A stretch of 64,000 bases of DNA, from the NCBI RefSeq assembly GCF_008806775.1, contig NZ_WAEM01000007.1:1-64000 (forward strand), read 5' to 3'. The translations under genes and the position numbers were made by a program. This document shows, in pieces, positions 27,307 through 36,715 of the stretch. Every line of letters starts with the position of its first letter. The stretch's first letter is position 1. Under the pieces are notes generated by a model. The model searched no databases. It worked only from the letters and a program-made list of their open reading frames with translations, and was not told the DNA's origin. The DNA is from Flavobacterium luteum (GTDB lineage Bacteria; Bacteroidota; Bacteroidia; Flavobacteriales; Flavobacteriaceae).

Positions 27307-28080
27307 TTACAACTTCTTCGCCTCTTCCCAAAAAACATCCATTTCAGCTAAAGTCATATCCATTAAGGGTTTCCCTAATTCCCCCGCTTTGCTTTCAAGA
27401 TATTGAAAACGTTTGATAAATTTTTTATTGGTGCGTTCTAGGGCATCTTCGGGATTTATGTTTAAAAATCGAGCGTAATTTATCATCGAAAATAATACAT
27501 CTCCAAACTCTGCTTCTATTTTATCTTGATTTCCTGCCTGAACTTCAACTTGCAATTCTTCTAATTCTTCTTGAACTTTATCCCAAACCTGATGCGGTTC
27601 TTCCCAATCAAACCCCACCCCTTTTACTTTGTCTTGAATTCTACTGGCTTTTACTAATGCTGGTAAACTTTTAGGAACGCCTTCTAAAACCGATTTCTTG
27701 CCTTCTTTTAGTTTTAGCTTTTCCCAATTTTGTTTCACTTCTTCTTCGTCAGCCACAACTACATCACTATAAATATGTGGATGGCGATGAATGAGTTTAT
27801 CGCAAATTTCATTGCAAACATCAGCTATATCAAAATCATTGGTTTCACTTCCTATTTTAGCATAAAAAACAATATGCAACAATAAATCGCCTAACTCTTT
27901 TTTTACTTCGTTTAAATTATTATCTAAAATGGCATCTCCTAATTCATAAGTCTCCTCAATAGTTAAATGCCGCAACGTTTGAATGGTTTGCTTTTTATCC
28001 CAAGGACATTTCTCTCGCAATTCATCCATAATAGTTAATAGTCGTTCAAAAGCTTGGAGCTGATTTTTTTTGGAGTTCAT
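27307..28080 (-). CDS. mazG: Nucleoside triphosphate pyrophosphohydrolase MazG
   Basis: 257 residues with two MazG domains. It hydrolyses (d)NTPs to monophosphate and pyrophosphate, cleaning damaged nucleotides or lowering ppGpp. The metal site of the first domain is Glu42-Glu43-x-x-Glu46 and Glu62-x-x-Asp65. The second domain holds EELEELQVE and EAEFGDVLFSM. Length fits the family (E. coli 263). It follows DUF5606 on the same strand, with a hairpin in between. Its last 46 codons have a diverged second copy at 25766-25909. Confidence 0.93.
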   Translation of the reverse strand: MNSKKNQLQAFERLLTIMDELREKCPWDKKQTIQTLRHLTIEETYELGDAILDNNLNEVKKELGDLLLHIVFYAKIGSETNDFDIADVCNEICDKLIHRHPHIYSDVVVADEEEVKQNWEKLKLKEGKKSVLEGVPKSLPALVKASRIQDKVKGVGFDWEEPHQVWDKVQEELEELQVEVQAGNQDKIEAEFGDVLFSMINYARFLNINPEDALERTNKKFIKRFQYLESKAGELGKPLMDMTLAEMDVFWEEAKKL

Positions 28081-28123
28081 TAAGAAAGGTTAAATGGTTT
28101 AAATTATCATTGTAAAAATAAGA

Positions 28124-28154
28124 AATCCTGTCAGGAAAATATCATGACAGGATT
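28124..28154 (-). terminator. Hairpin between the DUF5606 gene and mazG
   Basis: AATCCTGTCA (28124-28133) and TGACAGGATT (28145-28154) form a perfect 10-bp stem with an 11-base loop. On the minus strand it is followed by TTCTTATTTTT, so it may end the def-DUF5606 transcript. Confidence 0.7.
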
Positions 28155-28177
28155 AAAATATAATGTAAAGAGTTAAA

Positions 28178-28699
28178 TTACTCTTTCTTTGTTTTTGTTT
28201 TTTTTGCTGTGGCTTTTGGTTTTTCTGCAACAACTTTTTCTTCAATAGAATCAGAAACTGCTTCTTCTACTTGCTTTTCTTTGTCATTATCGGTAGCTTC
28301 AGTTTTAGGTTCTTCTTTAGAAACTAATCCGTTTGATTGAAGCATATTGTACCAATTTAATACTTTTTTAATATCAGATGGGTACACTCTATCAGCATCG
28401 TAATCTGGTAAAATTTCTTGAAAATAAGCAATCAATTTTCCGTTATCTTCCTTATGAGAAATGGCTGTAGGTCCATTATCTTCCTTAACAGCAATATTTC
28501 GCATTACCTCAGTCAATGGCTTTTCAGCACTGTTTGTATAAATAGAAATTTCTGATAAAAGACTCACATTACTTCTTAACCCAACGGTTACTTTTTTTCC
28601 GTCAAGTAATGACTCGGCAACAAATCCAGTTCTGGTTTGAACCTTTAGTAAGTATAATCCTGGTTTACCTGAAATTGATAATATTTTTTCTAAATTCAT
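28178..28699 (-). CDS. DUF5606 domain protein
   Basis: 173 residues. The first 130 are a conserved DUF5606 domain (MNLEKILSISGKPGLYLL at the start, PSDIKKVLNWYNML at about 108-121). The last 45 are a Lys/Glu/Ala-rich disordered tail. DUF5606 is a Bacteroidetes family of unknown role, usually found next to def and mazG as here. Cytoplasmic; no signal peptide. Confidence 0.85.
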   Translation of the reverse strand: MNLEKILSISGKPGLYLLKVQTRTGFVAESLLDGKKVTVGLRSNVSLLSEISIYTNSAEKPLTEVMRNIAVKEDNGPTAISHKEDNGKLIAYFQEILPDYDADRVYPSDIKKVLNWYNMLQSNGLVSKEEPKTEATDNDKEKQVEEAVSDSIEEKVVAEKPKATAKKTKTKKE

Positions 28700-28754
28700 T
28701 TTGTAATTTTATAATTATGTGGTAATATATATTTTGGCTTAGTAAACTGTAAAA

Positions 28755-29342
28755 TTATCTTCCTTTAGCAGAGAGAAATTTCATTTTATAATCAGGTCGA
28801 GTTTTGCCTTCCATTATATTTTGAAGTTTCTTTTTAATCAATTGTTTTTTTAATGAGGATAATAAATCTGTAAAAAGAACACCTTCAATATGGTCGTATT
28901 CATGCTGAATTACACGAGCTACAAGTCCGTCAAATACTTCTGTTTTTTTAATAAAATCTTGATCGTAATATTCGATTGTAATTTTTTCGTGTCTAAAAAC
29001 ATCTTCTCTAACTTCTGGAATACTCAAACAACCTTCATTAAAACCCCACTCCTCACCTTCTTCTTTTATCATTTTTGCATTAATAAAAGTTCGTTTAAAG
29101 TTTTTTAGTTGGTTTTGCTCATCATTAGACAAATCATCGTCTTCCCCAAAAGGAGAAGTATCTATTATAAATAAACGAATAGCAAGTCCTACTTGTGGTG
29201 CAGCAAGTCCTACACCATAAGCATTGTACATGGTTTCGTACATGTTAGCAATTGTTTCCATTAAATTGGGATAATCTGGTGCGATTTCCTCACCTACTTT
29301 ACGCAGGACAGGATCTCCGTATCCTATAATTGGTAAAATCAT
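28755..29342 (-). CDS. def: Peptide deformylase
   Basis: 195 residues. It removes the formyl group from the N-terminal Met of new proteins. The three metal/catalytic motifs are present: GLAAPQVGL (about 44-52), EGCLSIP (about 103-109), and QHEYDHIEGV (about 145-154), whose two His with the Cys of motif II bind the metal. Length fits. Downstream of ruvX and upstream of the DUF5606 gene on the same strand. Confidence 0.95.
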   Translation of the reverse strand: MILPIIGYGDPVLRKVGEEIAPDYPNLMETIANMYETMYNAYGVGLAAPQVGLAIRLFIIDTSPFGEDDDLSNDEQNQLKNFKRTFINAKMIKEEGEEWGFNEGCLSIPEVREDVFRHEKITIEYYDQDFIKKTEVFDGLVARVIQHEYDHIEGVLFTDLLSSLKKQLIKKKLQNIMEGKTRPDYKMKFLSAKGR

Positions 29343-29476
29343 TTTTAAAGTTTTTACGATTTGGAGTCAAAATTTATAAAAATCATGACATGGTTGGCAA
29401 AAATAGTAAAAAATAGAGAATGAATAATTTACTTTTTAATAATTAGCAAAAAATTATTAATTTATAAAATAAAACA

Positions 29477-29893
29477 TCAAATCATCTTTCTGGTCAGATA
29501 GTCTTGTAGCATAATTGTTGCAGAAATTTCGTCTACTAATGCTTTATTCTGTCTCTTTTTTTTATTTAATCCACTATCAATCATCGTTTGAAATGCCATT
29601 TTAGAGGTAAAGCGTTCATCAACTCTGATAATTTTCATTTCAGGAAAAGCTTTAGAAAATTTCTTAACAAACTCTTCAATTATTGCAGTACTTTCAGAGG
29701 GTTCTCCATTCATTTGTTTGGGTTCTCCAATCAAAACTTCCGAAACTTGTTCTTTACTAAAATAAGTAGTTAAAAAGGATATAGCAGTTTCTGAAGGAAT
29801 AGTAGTAAGACCTGAAGCAATTATTTCTAATTCATCAGTTACTGCAATACCAGTTCGCTTGAGTCCATAATCTATTGAGAGTATTCTAGGCAT
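29477..29893 (-). CDS. ruvX: Holliday junction resolvase-like RuvX/YqgF
   Basis: 138 residues, RNase H fold. Conserved acidic positions are Asp7 in ILSIDYG, Glu56 in VLIGEP and Asp97 in RVDERFTS, with DEISATIML near the C-terminus. The family is linked to 16S rRNA 5'-end processing as well as proposed junction resolution. First gene of the ruvX-def-DUF5606 group. Confidence 0.92.
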   Translation of the reverse strand: MPRILSIDYGLKRTGIAVTDELEIIASGLTTIPSETAISFLTTYFSKEQVSEVLIGEPKQMNGEPSESTAIIEEFVKKFSKAFPEMKIIRVDERFTSKMAFQTMIDSGLNKKKRQNKALVDEISATIMLQDYLTRKMI

Positions 29894-30107
29894 TTTTTTG
29901 GTAAAGATAAAGCTTCGTTTTGAGTTATAATTTCTTTTTTTATTAGAAATTTATAAAAATTAGGAAGAGTATTTGTCACAGTATTTTTAAAGAATGTCAA
30001 GGAATTACATTTAAAAAAACAATTTTATAAAAATTTTTAACATATTTTAATAATTCATTACAATTATGTTAAAAAAAATAACGTAATTGCAACACTAAAT
30101 TTTCAAT

Positions 30108-30491
30108 ATGAAGCACCATAAAGTACTTTTTTTATTATTACTAATTGCTTCATTTGCTAATTCGCAAAACAAAACCTTTTCAATAGATCATGTTGAATCT
30201 AGAGATAACAATCTAGAATGGACACTTATTAAAAACATTGGAGAACAAATGGTTCACTTTTCTAAAAGCGAAATTAATTTGTTTATTGATAAAAGATATC
30301 ATCTTACCATTATTTCAAAAACAGATTTACCAGAGAAAGGCATTATTTATTTATGTAATGATGAATCAAAAAATTTAGTTACCATTATGCTTATTGATAA
30401 TATAAAGATGTATTTATATAGCAAAACAAAACGTTTTCTAATTAATTTCGAAAACAAAAAACTATTAAAACTTACTGCTGATATAGATTAA
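30108..30491 (+). CDS. Small secreted protein, unknown
   Basis: 127 residues with a clear signal peptide (about 1-19, LLLLIASFANS before Q). The mature part is basic and beta-rich with no motif I recognise. Stand-alone between ruvX (divergent) and dapD. It is probably a real gene, given the signal peptide and a typical ATG start. Confidence 0.6.
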   Translation: MKHHKVLFLLLLIASFANSQNKTFSIDHVESRDNNLEWTLIKNIGEQMVHFSKSEINLFIDKRYHLTIISKTDLPEKGIIYLCNDESKNLVTIMLIDNIKMYLYSKTKRFLINFENKKLLKLTADID

Positions 30492-30617
30492 TAGTATAAT
30501 CATTATTTGTGTTTCGTGAAATTATTTTTCTCCTCCCCCCTCCAAAAAATTACTGAATAACTGTAAAAATATTTTCAGTATTCTATTTTAAATTAGAGCT
30601 ATTATAAAAAATGATTT

Positions 30618-30625
30618 TATATTTG
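30618..30625 (+). promoter_or_regulatory. -7 element of dapD
   Basis: TATATTTG matches TAnnTTTG, 17 bases before the dapD ATG. Confidence 0.55.
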
Positions 30626-30641
30626 CCAAAAATCACAACTT

Positions 30642-31457
30642 ATGACAGCTTTACAAACCATCATTGAACAAGCATGGGAAAACCGCGCATTATTACAAGA
30701 AGAGAAAACTATAAATTCCATTAGAGAAGTTATTGACTTATTAGATTCGGGAATCCTTCGTGTTGCTGAACCTATAAATGATTCTTGGCAGGTTAATGAG
30801 TGGGTAAAAAAAGCAGTCGTTCTTTATTTTCCTATTCAAAAAATGGAAACATTTGAGGTAGGTATTTTTGAATATCATGATAAAATTCCGTTGAAACGTG
30901 GTTATGCCGAAAAAGGAATTCGTGTGGTGCCTCATGCAGTAGCTAGACATGGTGCCTATTTATCAAAAGGGGTAATCTTAATGCCTAGTTATGTAAATAT
31001 AGGTGCGTATGTAGATGAAGGAACAATGGTTGATACATGGGCTACTGTAGGAAGCTGTGCTCAAATAGGTAAAAACGTACATCTTTCTGGCGGTGTTGGT
31101 ATTGGCGGTGTGCTTGAACCTTTACAAGCCGCACCTGTAATTATTGAAGATGGTGCCTTTATTGGTTCGCGTTGTATTGTTGTAGAAGGGGTTCACGTTG
31201 GTAAAGAAGCAGTTCTAGGAGCTAATGTTTGCCTAACAGCTTCAACAAAAATTATTGATGTTACAGGAGAAACTCCAGTAGAAAGAAAAGGATTTGTTCC
31301 TGCTCGTTCAGTTGTGATTCCAGGAAGTTATACCAAAAAATTTGCTGCTGGTGAATTTCAAGTGCCTTGTGCGTTAATCATAGGAACTCGTAAACCGTCA
31401 ACCGATTTAAAGACTTCATTAAATAATGCTTTGAGGGAATATGATGTAGCGGTTTAA
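30642..31457 (+). CDS. dapD: Tetrahydrodipicolinate N-succinyltransferase
   Basis: 271 residues. It transfers succinate from succinyl-CoA to tetrahydrodipicolinate in lysine and diaminopimelate synthesis. After an N-terminal helical domain comes a left-handed beta-helix of hexapeptide repeats (about 105-230: VILMPSYVNIGAYVDEGTMV, GKNVHLSGGVGIGGVLEPLQ). Length and motifs fit DapD closely. Own promoter and terminator. Confidence 0.95.
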   Translation: MTALQTIIEQAWENRALLQEEKTINSIREVIDLLDSGILRVAEPINDSWQVNEWVKKAVVLYFPIQKMETFEVGIFEYHDKIPLKRGYAEKGIRVVPHAVARHGAYLSKGVILMPSYVNIGAYVDEGTMVDTWATVGSCAQIGKNVHLSGGVGIGGVLEPLQAAPVIIEDGAFIGSRCIVVEGVHVGKEAVLGANVCLTASTKIIDVTGETPVERKGFVPARSVVIPGSYTKKFAAGEFQVPCALIIGTRKPSTDLKTSLNNALREYDVAV

Positions 31458-31485
31458 ATCGTTCTATCATGAAATAATACTTATC

Positions 31486-31511
31486 AAAATCCGAATTTAG
31501 TTTCGGATTTT
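31486..31511. terminator. Bidirectional terminator after dapD
   Basis: AAAATCCGAA (31486-31495) pairs with TTCGGATTTT (31502-31511), flanked by A and T runs. It serves dapD and the converging kinase-like gene. Confidence 0.85.
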
Positions 31512-32267
31512 TTATTTGCCAATTTTTCGCTTCAGATATTTCTTTTTAGTGATTTTTCGTTTAAATTGGATCGTTTTTTTCAAAAGTAATGCTTGTAATT
31601 TTGGTTCCGAATTACCACTTAACTCCGCATATTTTTTCGCAACGATTTTTACCATTTGTTTGGAAAGCCACATTTTCTTAAAATTATCCATACGGTTTTC
31701 TATAGACAAATTTTCAAATTTCATGCGATTTAAATCAATTAAGAAAAAATCATAATTACTATTATCATTTTTAATAATTAAAGTATTCCCTGGCGAATGA
31801 TCTAAAAAATTAACCTTTGCTTCGTGCATTTTATATGTAAACTCGGTAAATTGTTCTAAAATTAAATTTCGTTCAGGAAACAACGGATTATGAATTAATT
31901 CTCTAATGGTAAAATCATAATCTATTTGTTGGCTCATGTAAAAACTATCCCCTAATAAGTCCAAACTGTTTCTTTCTTCAACATAGGCTATAGGAATTGG
32001 GGTTTTAATAGAATGGTCATTTAAATAATTGGCATAATCAAACGAACGTTTGGCTTTAGTGCTTCTAAAAAAAGAATAAATAATAGCTTTAAGTAAACCT
32101 GGTTTTTTAAAAAATTTAATGTTTACCTTTTCATTTTCGAGAAAATTCGATTTAATGGTATTCCTAGAACCTTGTACAATTAGACTACCCTCGCTAAAAA
32201 AACGATTAACTAATTGAAGTATAGCTTTTTCATGTTGTTTGTAATTTGGATTTAGGATAATCTTCAC
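31512..32267 (-). CDS. LPS kinase-like protein (Kdo/InaA family)
   Basis: 251 residues, a small eukaryote-like kinase fold. The catalytic loop is FLDHSPGNTLI (Asp, then Asn five residues on) and the metal-binding segment is FFLIDLNRMKF (Asp-Leu-Asn in place of DFG). Such proteins phosphorylate Kdo or heptose in the LPS core; in Flavobacteria a Kdo kinase role is plausible because Kdo is usually phosphorylated. The C-terminus is very basic, fitting membrane association. First gene of the glycan cluster, divergent from the GT9 gene. Confidence 0.75.
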   Translation of the reverse strand: MKIILNPNYKQHEKAILQLVNRFFSEGSLIVQGSRNTIKSNFLENEKVNIKFFKKPGLLKAIIYSFFRSTKAKRSFDYANYLNDHSIKTPIPIAYVEERNSLDLLGDSFYMSQQIDYDFTIRELIHNPLFPERNLILEQFTEFTYKMHEAKVNFLDHSPGNTLIIKNDNSNYDFFLIDLNRMKFENLSIENRMDNFKKMWLSKQMVKIVAKKYAELSGNSEPKLQALLLKKTIQFKRKITKKKYLKRKIGK

Positions 32268-32424
32268 AGTGTATAATAATATTTTGGTTTAAATGTATAA
32301 AAAATAGTACTTTGCAGCAAGAATTAGTTTTATGAAATCACCATAAAAACAAGTTTTTGTAAAAAACACCAATAAAAAAAAAGCGATATCCTATCTGATA
32401 GTTGAAAAATTAAAATTCACCGAT

Positions 32425-33486
32425 ATGAAAAAAATTTTAATCATACAAAATAAGCGAATTGGTGATGTACTTATTAGCTCAGTTATAGCAAATAATTTTA
32501 AAGCAAAATATCCCGAGAGCGAAATTCATTTTATGGCTTATGATTTTACTCATGGTGTAATCCAAAACAATCCTAATATTGATAAAATTATTTCGATTAA
32601 AGAAAAGGAACTCAAAAAAATTCCTGTTTTATTTCAACTTATACGACAAATTCGAAAGGAAAAATACGATATCATTTTCGACCCTTACTCTAAAACTCAA
32701 AGCCGATTAATTTGTAAATTTTCAGGAGCTACTCAAACCATAGGACATAAAAGTAGAAAGAAACTAGGAAACTTTGGTTATTATACTCATCCTATTTCTA
32801 TTTCTAAAGAAAAAACTAAAATATGTGGTAAAGCTATTGAAGACCGAATTCATCTATTGAGTCAATCTGGAGATTTTGAACCAATAGATTATGAACCAAA
32901 AATATTTTTATCGGATGCAGAAAAATCAGAAAACTGGTTGGGCAAGTATCAGTATAAAAAAGTAATCGTTTTAGGCGTTCTTGGCAGTACTCCCCAAAAA
33001 TCTATGCCTTACAAATATGTTGCAGAAATTATAGACTGGATTGCGGAAAAATATGATGTGTACTTGCTTTTTAATTATGCACCACATCAAAAAGAAGAAG
33101 CTCAAAAAATACATGACTTATGTAAAAACAAATCCAATATTATCTTAGACATTTATGCTCCTACCATTCGTGATTTTATAAAACTCATGAATCAATGTAG
33201 TCTTTTAGTAGCTAACGAAGGAGGTACTGTACATATTGCAAAGGCACTGAACAAACCAACATTTACTATTTTTTCACCTTATGTAAATAAAGAGCATTGG
33301 GCAAGTTTTGAAGACGGAAAAACACACCATTCAGTGCATTTATTAGAAATGAAACCTGATTTATTTGAAAGTTTTACATTTGAAGACCGTAAAAAAATAG
33401 AGAAAAACCCAGATGTATTATACCATCAACTTACTCCTGAACTTATTATACCGGAATTAGAAATTTTCTTAAAAAGCAATCTGTAA
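32425..33486 (+). CDS. Glycosyltransferase family 9 (heptosyltransferase-like)
   Basis: 353 residues, GT-B fold. The N-terminus KKILIIQNKRIGDVLISS is typical of GT9, with the catalytic Asp in IGDVL. The C-terminal ADP-heptose-binding region includes LLVANEGGTVHIAKALNKP. Probably adds a core sugar to LPS. It converges with the GT2 gene at 33492 with five bases between them. Confidence 0.85.
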   Translation: MKKILIIQNKRIGDVLISSVIANNFKAKYPESEIHFMAYDFTHGVIQNNPNIDKIISIKEKELKKIPVLFQLIRQIRKEKYDIIFDPYSKTQSRLICKFSGATQTIGHKSRKKLGNFGYYTHPISISKEKTKICGKAIEDRIHLLSQSGDFEPIDYEPKIFLSDAEKSENWLGKYQYKKVIVLGVLGSTPQKSMPYKYVAEIIDWIAEKYDVYLLFNYAPHQKEEAQKIHDLCKNKSNIILDIYAPTIRDFIKLMNQCSLLVANEGGTVHIAKALNKPTFTIFSPYVNKEHWASFEDGKTHHSVHLLEMKPDLFESFTFEDRKKIEKNPDVLYHQLTPELIIPELEIFLKSNL

Positions 33487-33491
33487 TTTTT

Positions 33492-34313
33492 TTATTGCTT
33501 CTTTATAATTCCAAAATCAGTCCACTTTTTTAATTGCTCTTTCGTTTCTTTACGAATGTTTCTATTTTTGTTTATAGATTCCGGAGTGGCATACCCACGA
33601 GGATGATCTAAATGCAAACAAACCGTACTGTACCTAATTTGCTTGGGCTTAATGCCAAAATTTACTAATCTTTCCCCTAACTCTCTATCTTGGCCACCAT
33701 ATTGCATTCTTTCATCAAAACCATTTATGTCTAATATATCTTTTTTCCAACCTGATGCATTATGACCGTTCCAGCTAGGTGTTGTAGGTGTTACTAAATT
33801 TAAAAGAAAACTAATTAATCCTTTAGAATATACTTTACTATTTTTGAAAGATGTGTTCATACCTTTGGATTTTAGCCAATTTAAATCAAAACATTTTTCA
33901 GAATAGATTTCGTCCTGAGTAATATTTTGAGATAACATTAATGGCAACTTATGATAACCACCAGAAAGAAAAAAACCTTCTTCACGAAACTTAATATGTT
34001 GTTCTATAAAATCAGGCCTTGGAATACAGTCTCCATCTGACATTAAAATATAAGGAGTATTGCAACTTAAAATAGACTTGTTTAAAATTTGCGATTTTTG
34101 AAAGCCATTATCTTCGTGCCAAACATGAATTATAGGAAAAAAAACTTCTTTTCTTATTTCTTCAATCAAATCGGAAGTAGCTTGAGTTGAGCCATCATCA
34201 GCAATTACCATTTCGAAATTGCGATAGGTTTGGGTATTGTATCCCCAAATCACTTTTTTAAGCCATTCGGTAGCATTATAGGTGCTAATAATAACAGAAA
34301 TATTCTTTTGCAT
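33492..34313 (-). CDS. Glycosyltransferase family 2, galactosyltransferase-type C-terminus
   Basis: 273 residues, GT-A fold. NISVIISTYNATEWL opens the nucleotide-binding half, VIADDGS is the first acidic motif, and MSDGDCIPR is the DxD-like metal site. The C-terminal half (NGFDERMQYGGQDRELGERL) matches the GT7/GT27 C-terminal region, with the acid/base ED-like pair in GGQDRE. It is a clear paralogue of the gene at 38659. Substrate unknown. Confidence 0.82.
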   Translation of the reverse strand: MQKNISVIISTYNATEWLKKVIWGYNTQTYRNFEMVIADDGSTQATSDLIEEIRKEVFFPIIHVWHEDNGFQKSQILNKSILSCNTPYILMSDGDCIPRPDFIEQHIKFREEGFFLSGGYHKLPLMLSQNITQDEIYSEKCFDLNWLKSKGMNTSFKNSKVYSKGLISFLLNLVTPTTPSWNGHNASGWKKDILDINGFDERMQYGGQDRELGERLVNFGIKPKQIRYSTVCLHLDHPRGYATPESINKNRNIRKETKEQLKKWTDFGIIKKQ

Positions 34314-34368
34314 AATTAAACAAAGATAATTTATTTTTGTTAAATTTGCTTTCCTATCAAAAAAATTA

Positions 34369-35106
34369 ATGAGTACGCTTACTGTAATTATCCCTACTTT
34401 TAATGAAGTTAGTTATATTGAAGACGCAATTAAATCGGTAAATTTTGCTGATGAAATCATAATTGTTGATTCCTACAGCACCGATGGCACCCAGCAAAAA
34501 GCAAAACAGTTAGGTTGTAAAATTATAGAAAGACAATTTGATAATTTTTCTAATCAAAAAAACAATGCTATTGAATTTGCTATAAATGATTGGATTTTAT
34601 TTTTAGATGCCGATGAGCGCGTTAGCCAAAAACTTAAGTTAGAGATTTTATCGGTTATTAAAACCCCAAAACATTCAGGTTATAAAATAAGTTTTCCACA
34701 CTTTTATATGAATCGTTTTTTGTACCATAAAGTAGATAAAGTACTGCGGTTAGTAAAGAATAAGAATGTAAAATTTACTGGTGATGTTCACGAAAAACTA
34801 CAAATTGATGGTAGCATAGGTTGTCTTAAAAACTTTATGATTCATTATACCTATAAAGGTTTATTTCATTTATTGAATAAAAAAGATTCATATGCTTGGT
34901 TTCAGGCAAAAACATCATATAAAAAAGATAAAAAAGCAACCTACTTTCATCTTATTTTCAAACCCTCGTATCGCTTTTTTTCATCCTATATTTTAAAAAG
35001 AGGTTTTTTAGATGGAGTTCCAGGATTGGCATTGGCAAGTATTAATGCTTATGGGGTTTTTTCGCGTTATGTGAAAATCATTTTAATTGAAAAAGGATTA
35101 AAATAG
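34369..35106 (+). CDS. Glycosyltransferase family 2, WaaE/KdtX-like
   Basis: 245 residues. STLTVIIPTFNE at the N-terminus, IIIVDSYSTDGT and ILFLDADERV (DxD) fit LPS core beta-glucosyltransferases of the WaaE/KdtX type. The C-terminal RFFSSYILKRGFLDGVPGL is typical of that group. It is divergent from the GT2 gene at 33492 and overlaps the 3' end of the deacetylase gene by 9 bases in the convergent sense. Confidence 0.85.
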   Translation: MSTLTVIIPTFNEVSYIEDAIKSVNFADEIIIVDSYSTDGTQQKAKQLGCKIIERQFDNFSNQKNNAIEFAINDWILFLDADERVSQKLKLEILSVIKTPKHSGYKISFPHFYMNRFLYHKVDKVLRLVKNKNVKFTGDVHEKLQIDGSIGCLKNFMIHYTYKGLFHLLNKKDSYAWFQAKTSYKKDKKATYFHLIFKPSYRFFSSYILKRGFLDGVPGLALASINAYGVFSRYVKIILIEKGLK

Positions 35107-35820
35107 TTTTAATTTCCCAAAACGAATTTTTAATTTAAATTTCAATAAACTATCTTCTCCCTTTATATCTAAACGCATAATTTCATAAATGCTTTTTAAA
35201 GGAAATTGGTTTACTCTATTGCCAATTCGTAAGCCCATTTTTATATTGTTTTGTTTTAAAACTTTAAAAAAACTTTCTTTTTTCACGCCATTTTTTGGAA
35301 AATTACCATAGGGGTATGCAATAGCATTGTATACTTTTAAGTTGTTTTTATTAATAATTTCGAAACATTTTTCAAAGTCTTTTGTAATTTCTATATCGGA
35401 TAAACTATCGTATTCTTTATGACTATAAGAATGTAAACCTAGTTCAATTGAACTATCCAAACTTTTTAATTGTTCTAAAGACATTATTTTTTCCGGTGAA
35501 GATTTTGAACTAGCGTTCCATATATCGGTTTTTCCAATAAAGGCAAACGGAATAAAAAAAGTGGCTTTAAAATTGTATTTTAGCAATAAAGGGATTGCAT
35601 AATGAAACTGATTTTCAGTGACATCATCAAAAGTAATTACAATACTTTTTTTAGGAATTGTAACTTTATGCTCTAATTCTGACAAATGAAAACTAGTATA
35701 TCTATTTTCTGCCAAATGTCGCAACTGATTTTCTAATTTTTGTACAGAAATATGTAAACCCTTGCTTTCATTTTCATTAATACAAATATTGTGATACATC
35801 AAAACGGGTAACTTGGACAT
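35098..35820 (-). CDS. Polysaccharide deacetylase (NodB fold)
   Basis: 240 residues, carbohydrate esterase family 4. Motif 1 is VITFDDVTEN (catalytic base and metal Asp pair), motif 2 is LGLHSYSHKEY (two metal His), and AIAYPYGNFP is motif 3. It removes acetyl or similar groups from a surface sugar. No signal peptide is seen, so it probably acts on a cytoplasmic or inner-leaflet precursor. Confidence 0.87.
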   Translation of the reverse strand: MSKLPVLMYHNICINENESKGLHISVQKLENQLRHLAENRYTSFHLSELEHKVTIPKKSIVITFDDVTENQFHYAIPLLLKYNFKATFFIPFAFIGKTDIWNASSKSSPEKIMSLEQLKSLDSSIELGLHSYSHKEYDSLSDIEITKDFEKCFEIINKNNLKVYNAIAYPYGNFPKNGVKKESFFKVLKQNNIKMGLRIGNRVNQFPLKSIYEIMRLDIKGEDSLLKFKLKIRFGKLKLF

Positions 35821-35886
35821 TCAAATAAATTTTTAAAAAGTTAGTATGTGTAAAATTATTACATTTGCTCTAATATATATTGTTTT

Positions 35887-36657
35887 ATGTTTGAAAATAA
35901 TACGAGCCAAAAAATAACTGCATTAGCCATTACTTTTAATGAAGCAGAAAATGTAAAAAGATATATTGAAAGTTTGTCTTTTGCTGATGAAATAATTTTT
36001 GTAGATTCTTTCAGTACTGATAATACTGTTGCTATTGCTCAGGAAATGGGCGTTAACGTCATACAAAACAAATTTAAAGATTTCTCATCTCAAAGAAACT
36101 TTGCAATAAGCCAAGCTAAATACGATTGGATTACTTTTTTTGATTTGGATGAAATTGTAACTGAAGCCCTTGAAGCCGAAATTAAACTTGCCGTAGCTTC
36201 AAATAATCAAGTTGTTGCCTATTTTGTAAAGCGAATTTTTTACTTTCTAGGTGAACGAATTAATTATGGTGGATGGCAAAATGATAAAGTGATTAGAGTT
36301 TTTAATAAAAAATTTTGCAAATACAACGGAAACTTAGTGCATGAAGTTGTTGCTGCTAACGGAAAAATAGGTTTATTAAAAAACAGTGTTAATCATTATA
36401 GTTATAAAGACTTTGATAATTATAATAACAAATTGAATCATTACAGCAAATTACAAGCCGAAGCACTATATTTAAAGAACAGAAGACCAAATGGATATCA
36501 TTTTTTCTTTAGACCTTTGTATCGCTTTTTTTGGCAATACATTTATCGATTAGGAATTTTAGACGGAAAACAAGGCTATATTTTAGCTTATGTTCATTCG
36601 TTTTCAGTTTTTAAGCGCTACTTGCAATTATGGATGAAATATCGAAAAATTGATTGA
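35887..36657 (+). CDS. Glycosyltransferase family 2, WaaE/KdtX-like paralogue
   Basis: 256 residues, parallel in design to the gene at 34369: ALAITFNEAENVKRYI, EIIFVDSFSTDNT, ITFFDLDEIV (DxD) and the C-terminal FRPLYRFFWQYIYRLGILDG. The two probably act in succession on the same core, with a deacetylase gene on the other strand between them. It is followed by the LTA-synthase-like gene after 58 bases. Confidence 0.85.
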   Translation: MFENNTSQKITALAITFNEAENVKRYIESLSFADEIIFVDSFSTDNTVAIAQEMGVNVIQNKFKDFSSQRNFAISQAKYDWITFFDLDEIVTEALEAEIKLAVASNNQVVAYFVKRIFYFLGERINYGGWQNDKVIRVFNKKFCKYNGNLVHEVVAANGKIGLLKNSVNHYSYKDFDNYNNKLNHYSKLQAEALYLKNRRPNGYHFFFRPLYRFFWQYIYRLGILDGKQGYILAYVHSFSVFKRYLQLWMKYRKID

Positions 36658-36715
36658 TGATTTTCAATTTCAAACTTTAGATATAATTTATATTTACTTT
36701 ATAATTTAAAAAAAA

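Noticed and set aside
28124..28154. tcatgacagga as another FNR-like site
   Set aside because: It is one arm of a 10-bp hairpin, not a 14-bp ATGACAnnTGTCAT dyad, and no -7 element lies at the right distance.
29375..29390. atcatgacatgg upstream of def as an FNR-like site
   Set aside because: Only the left half matches; no right arm.
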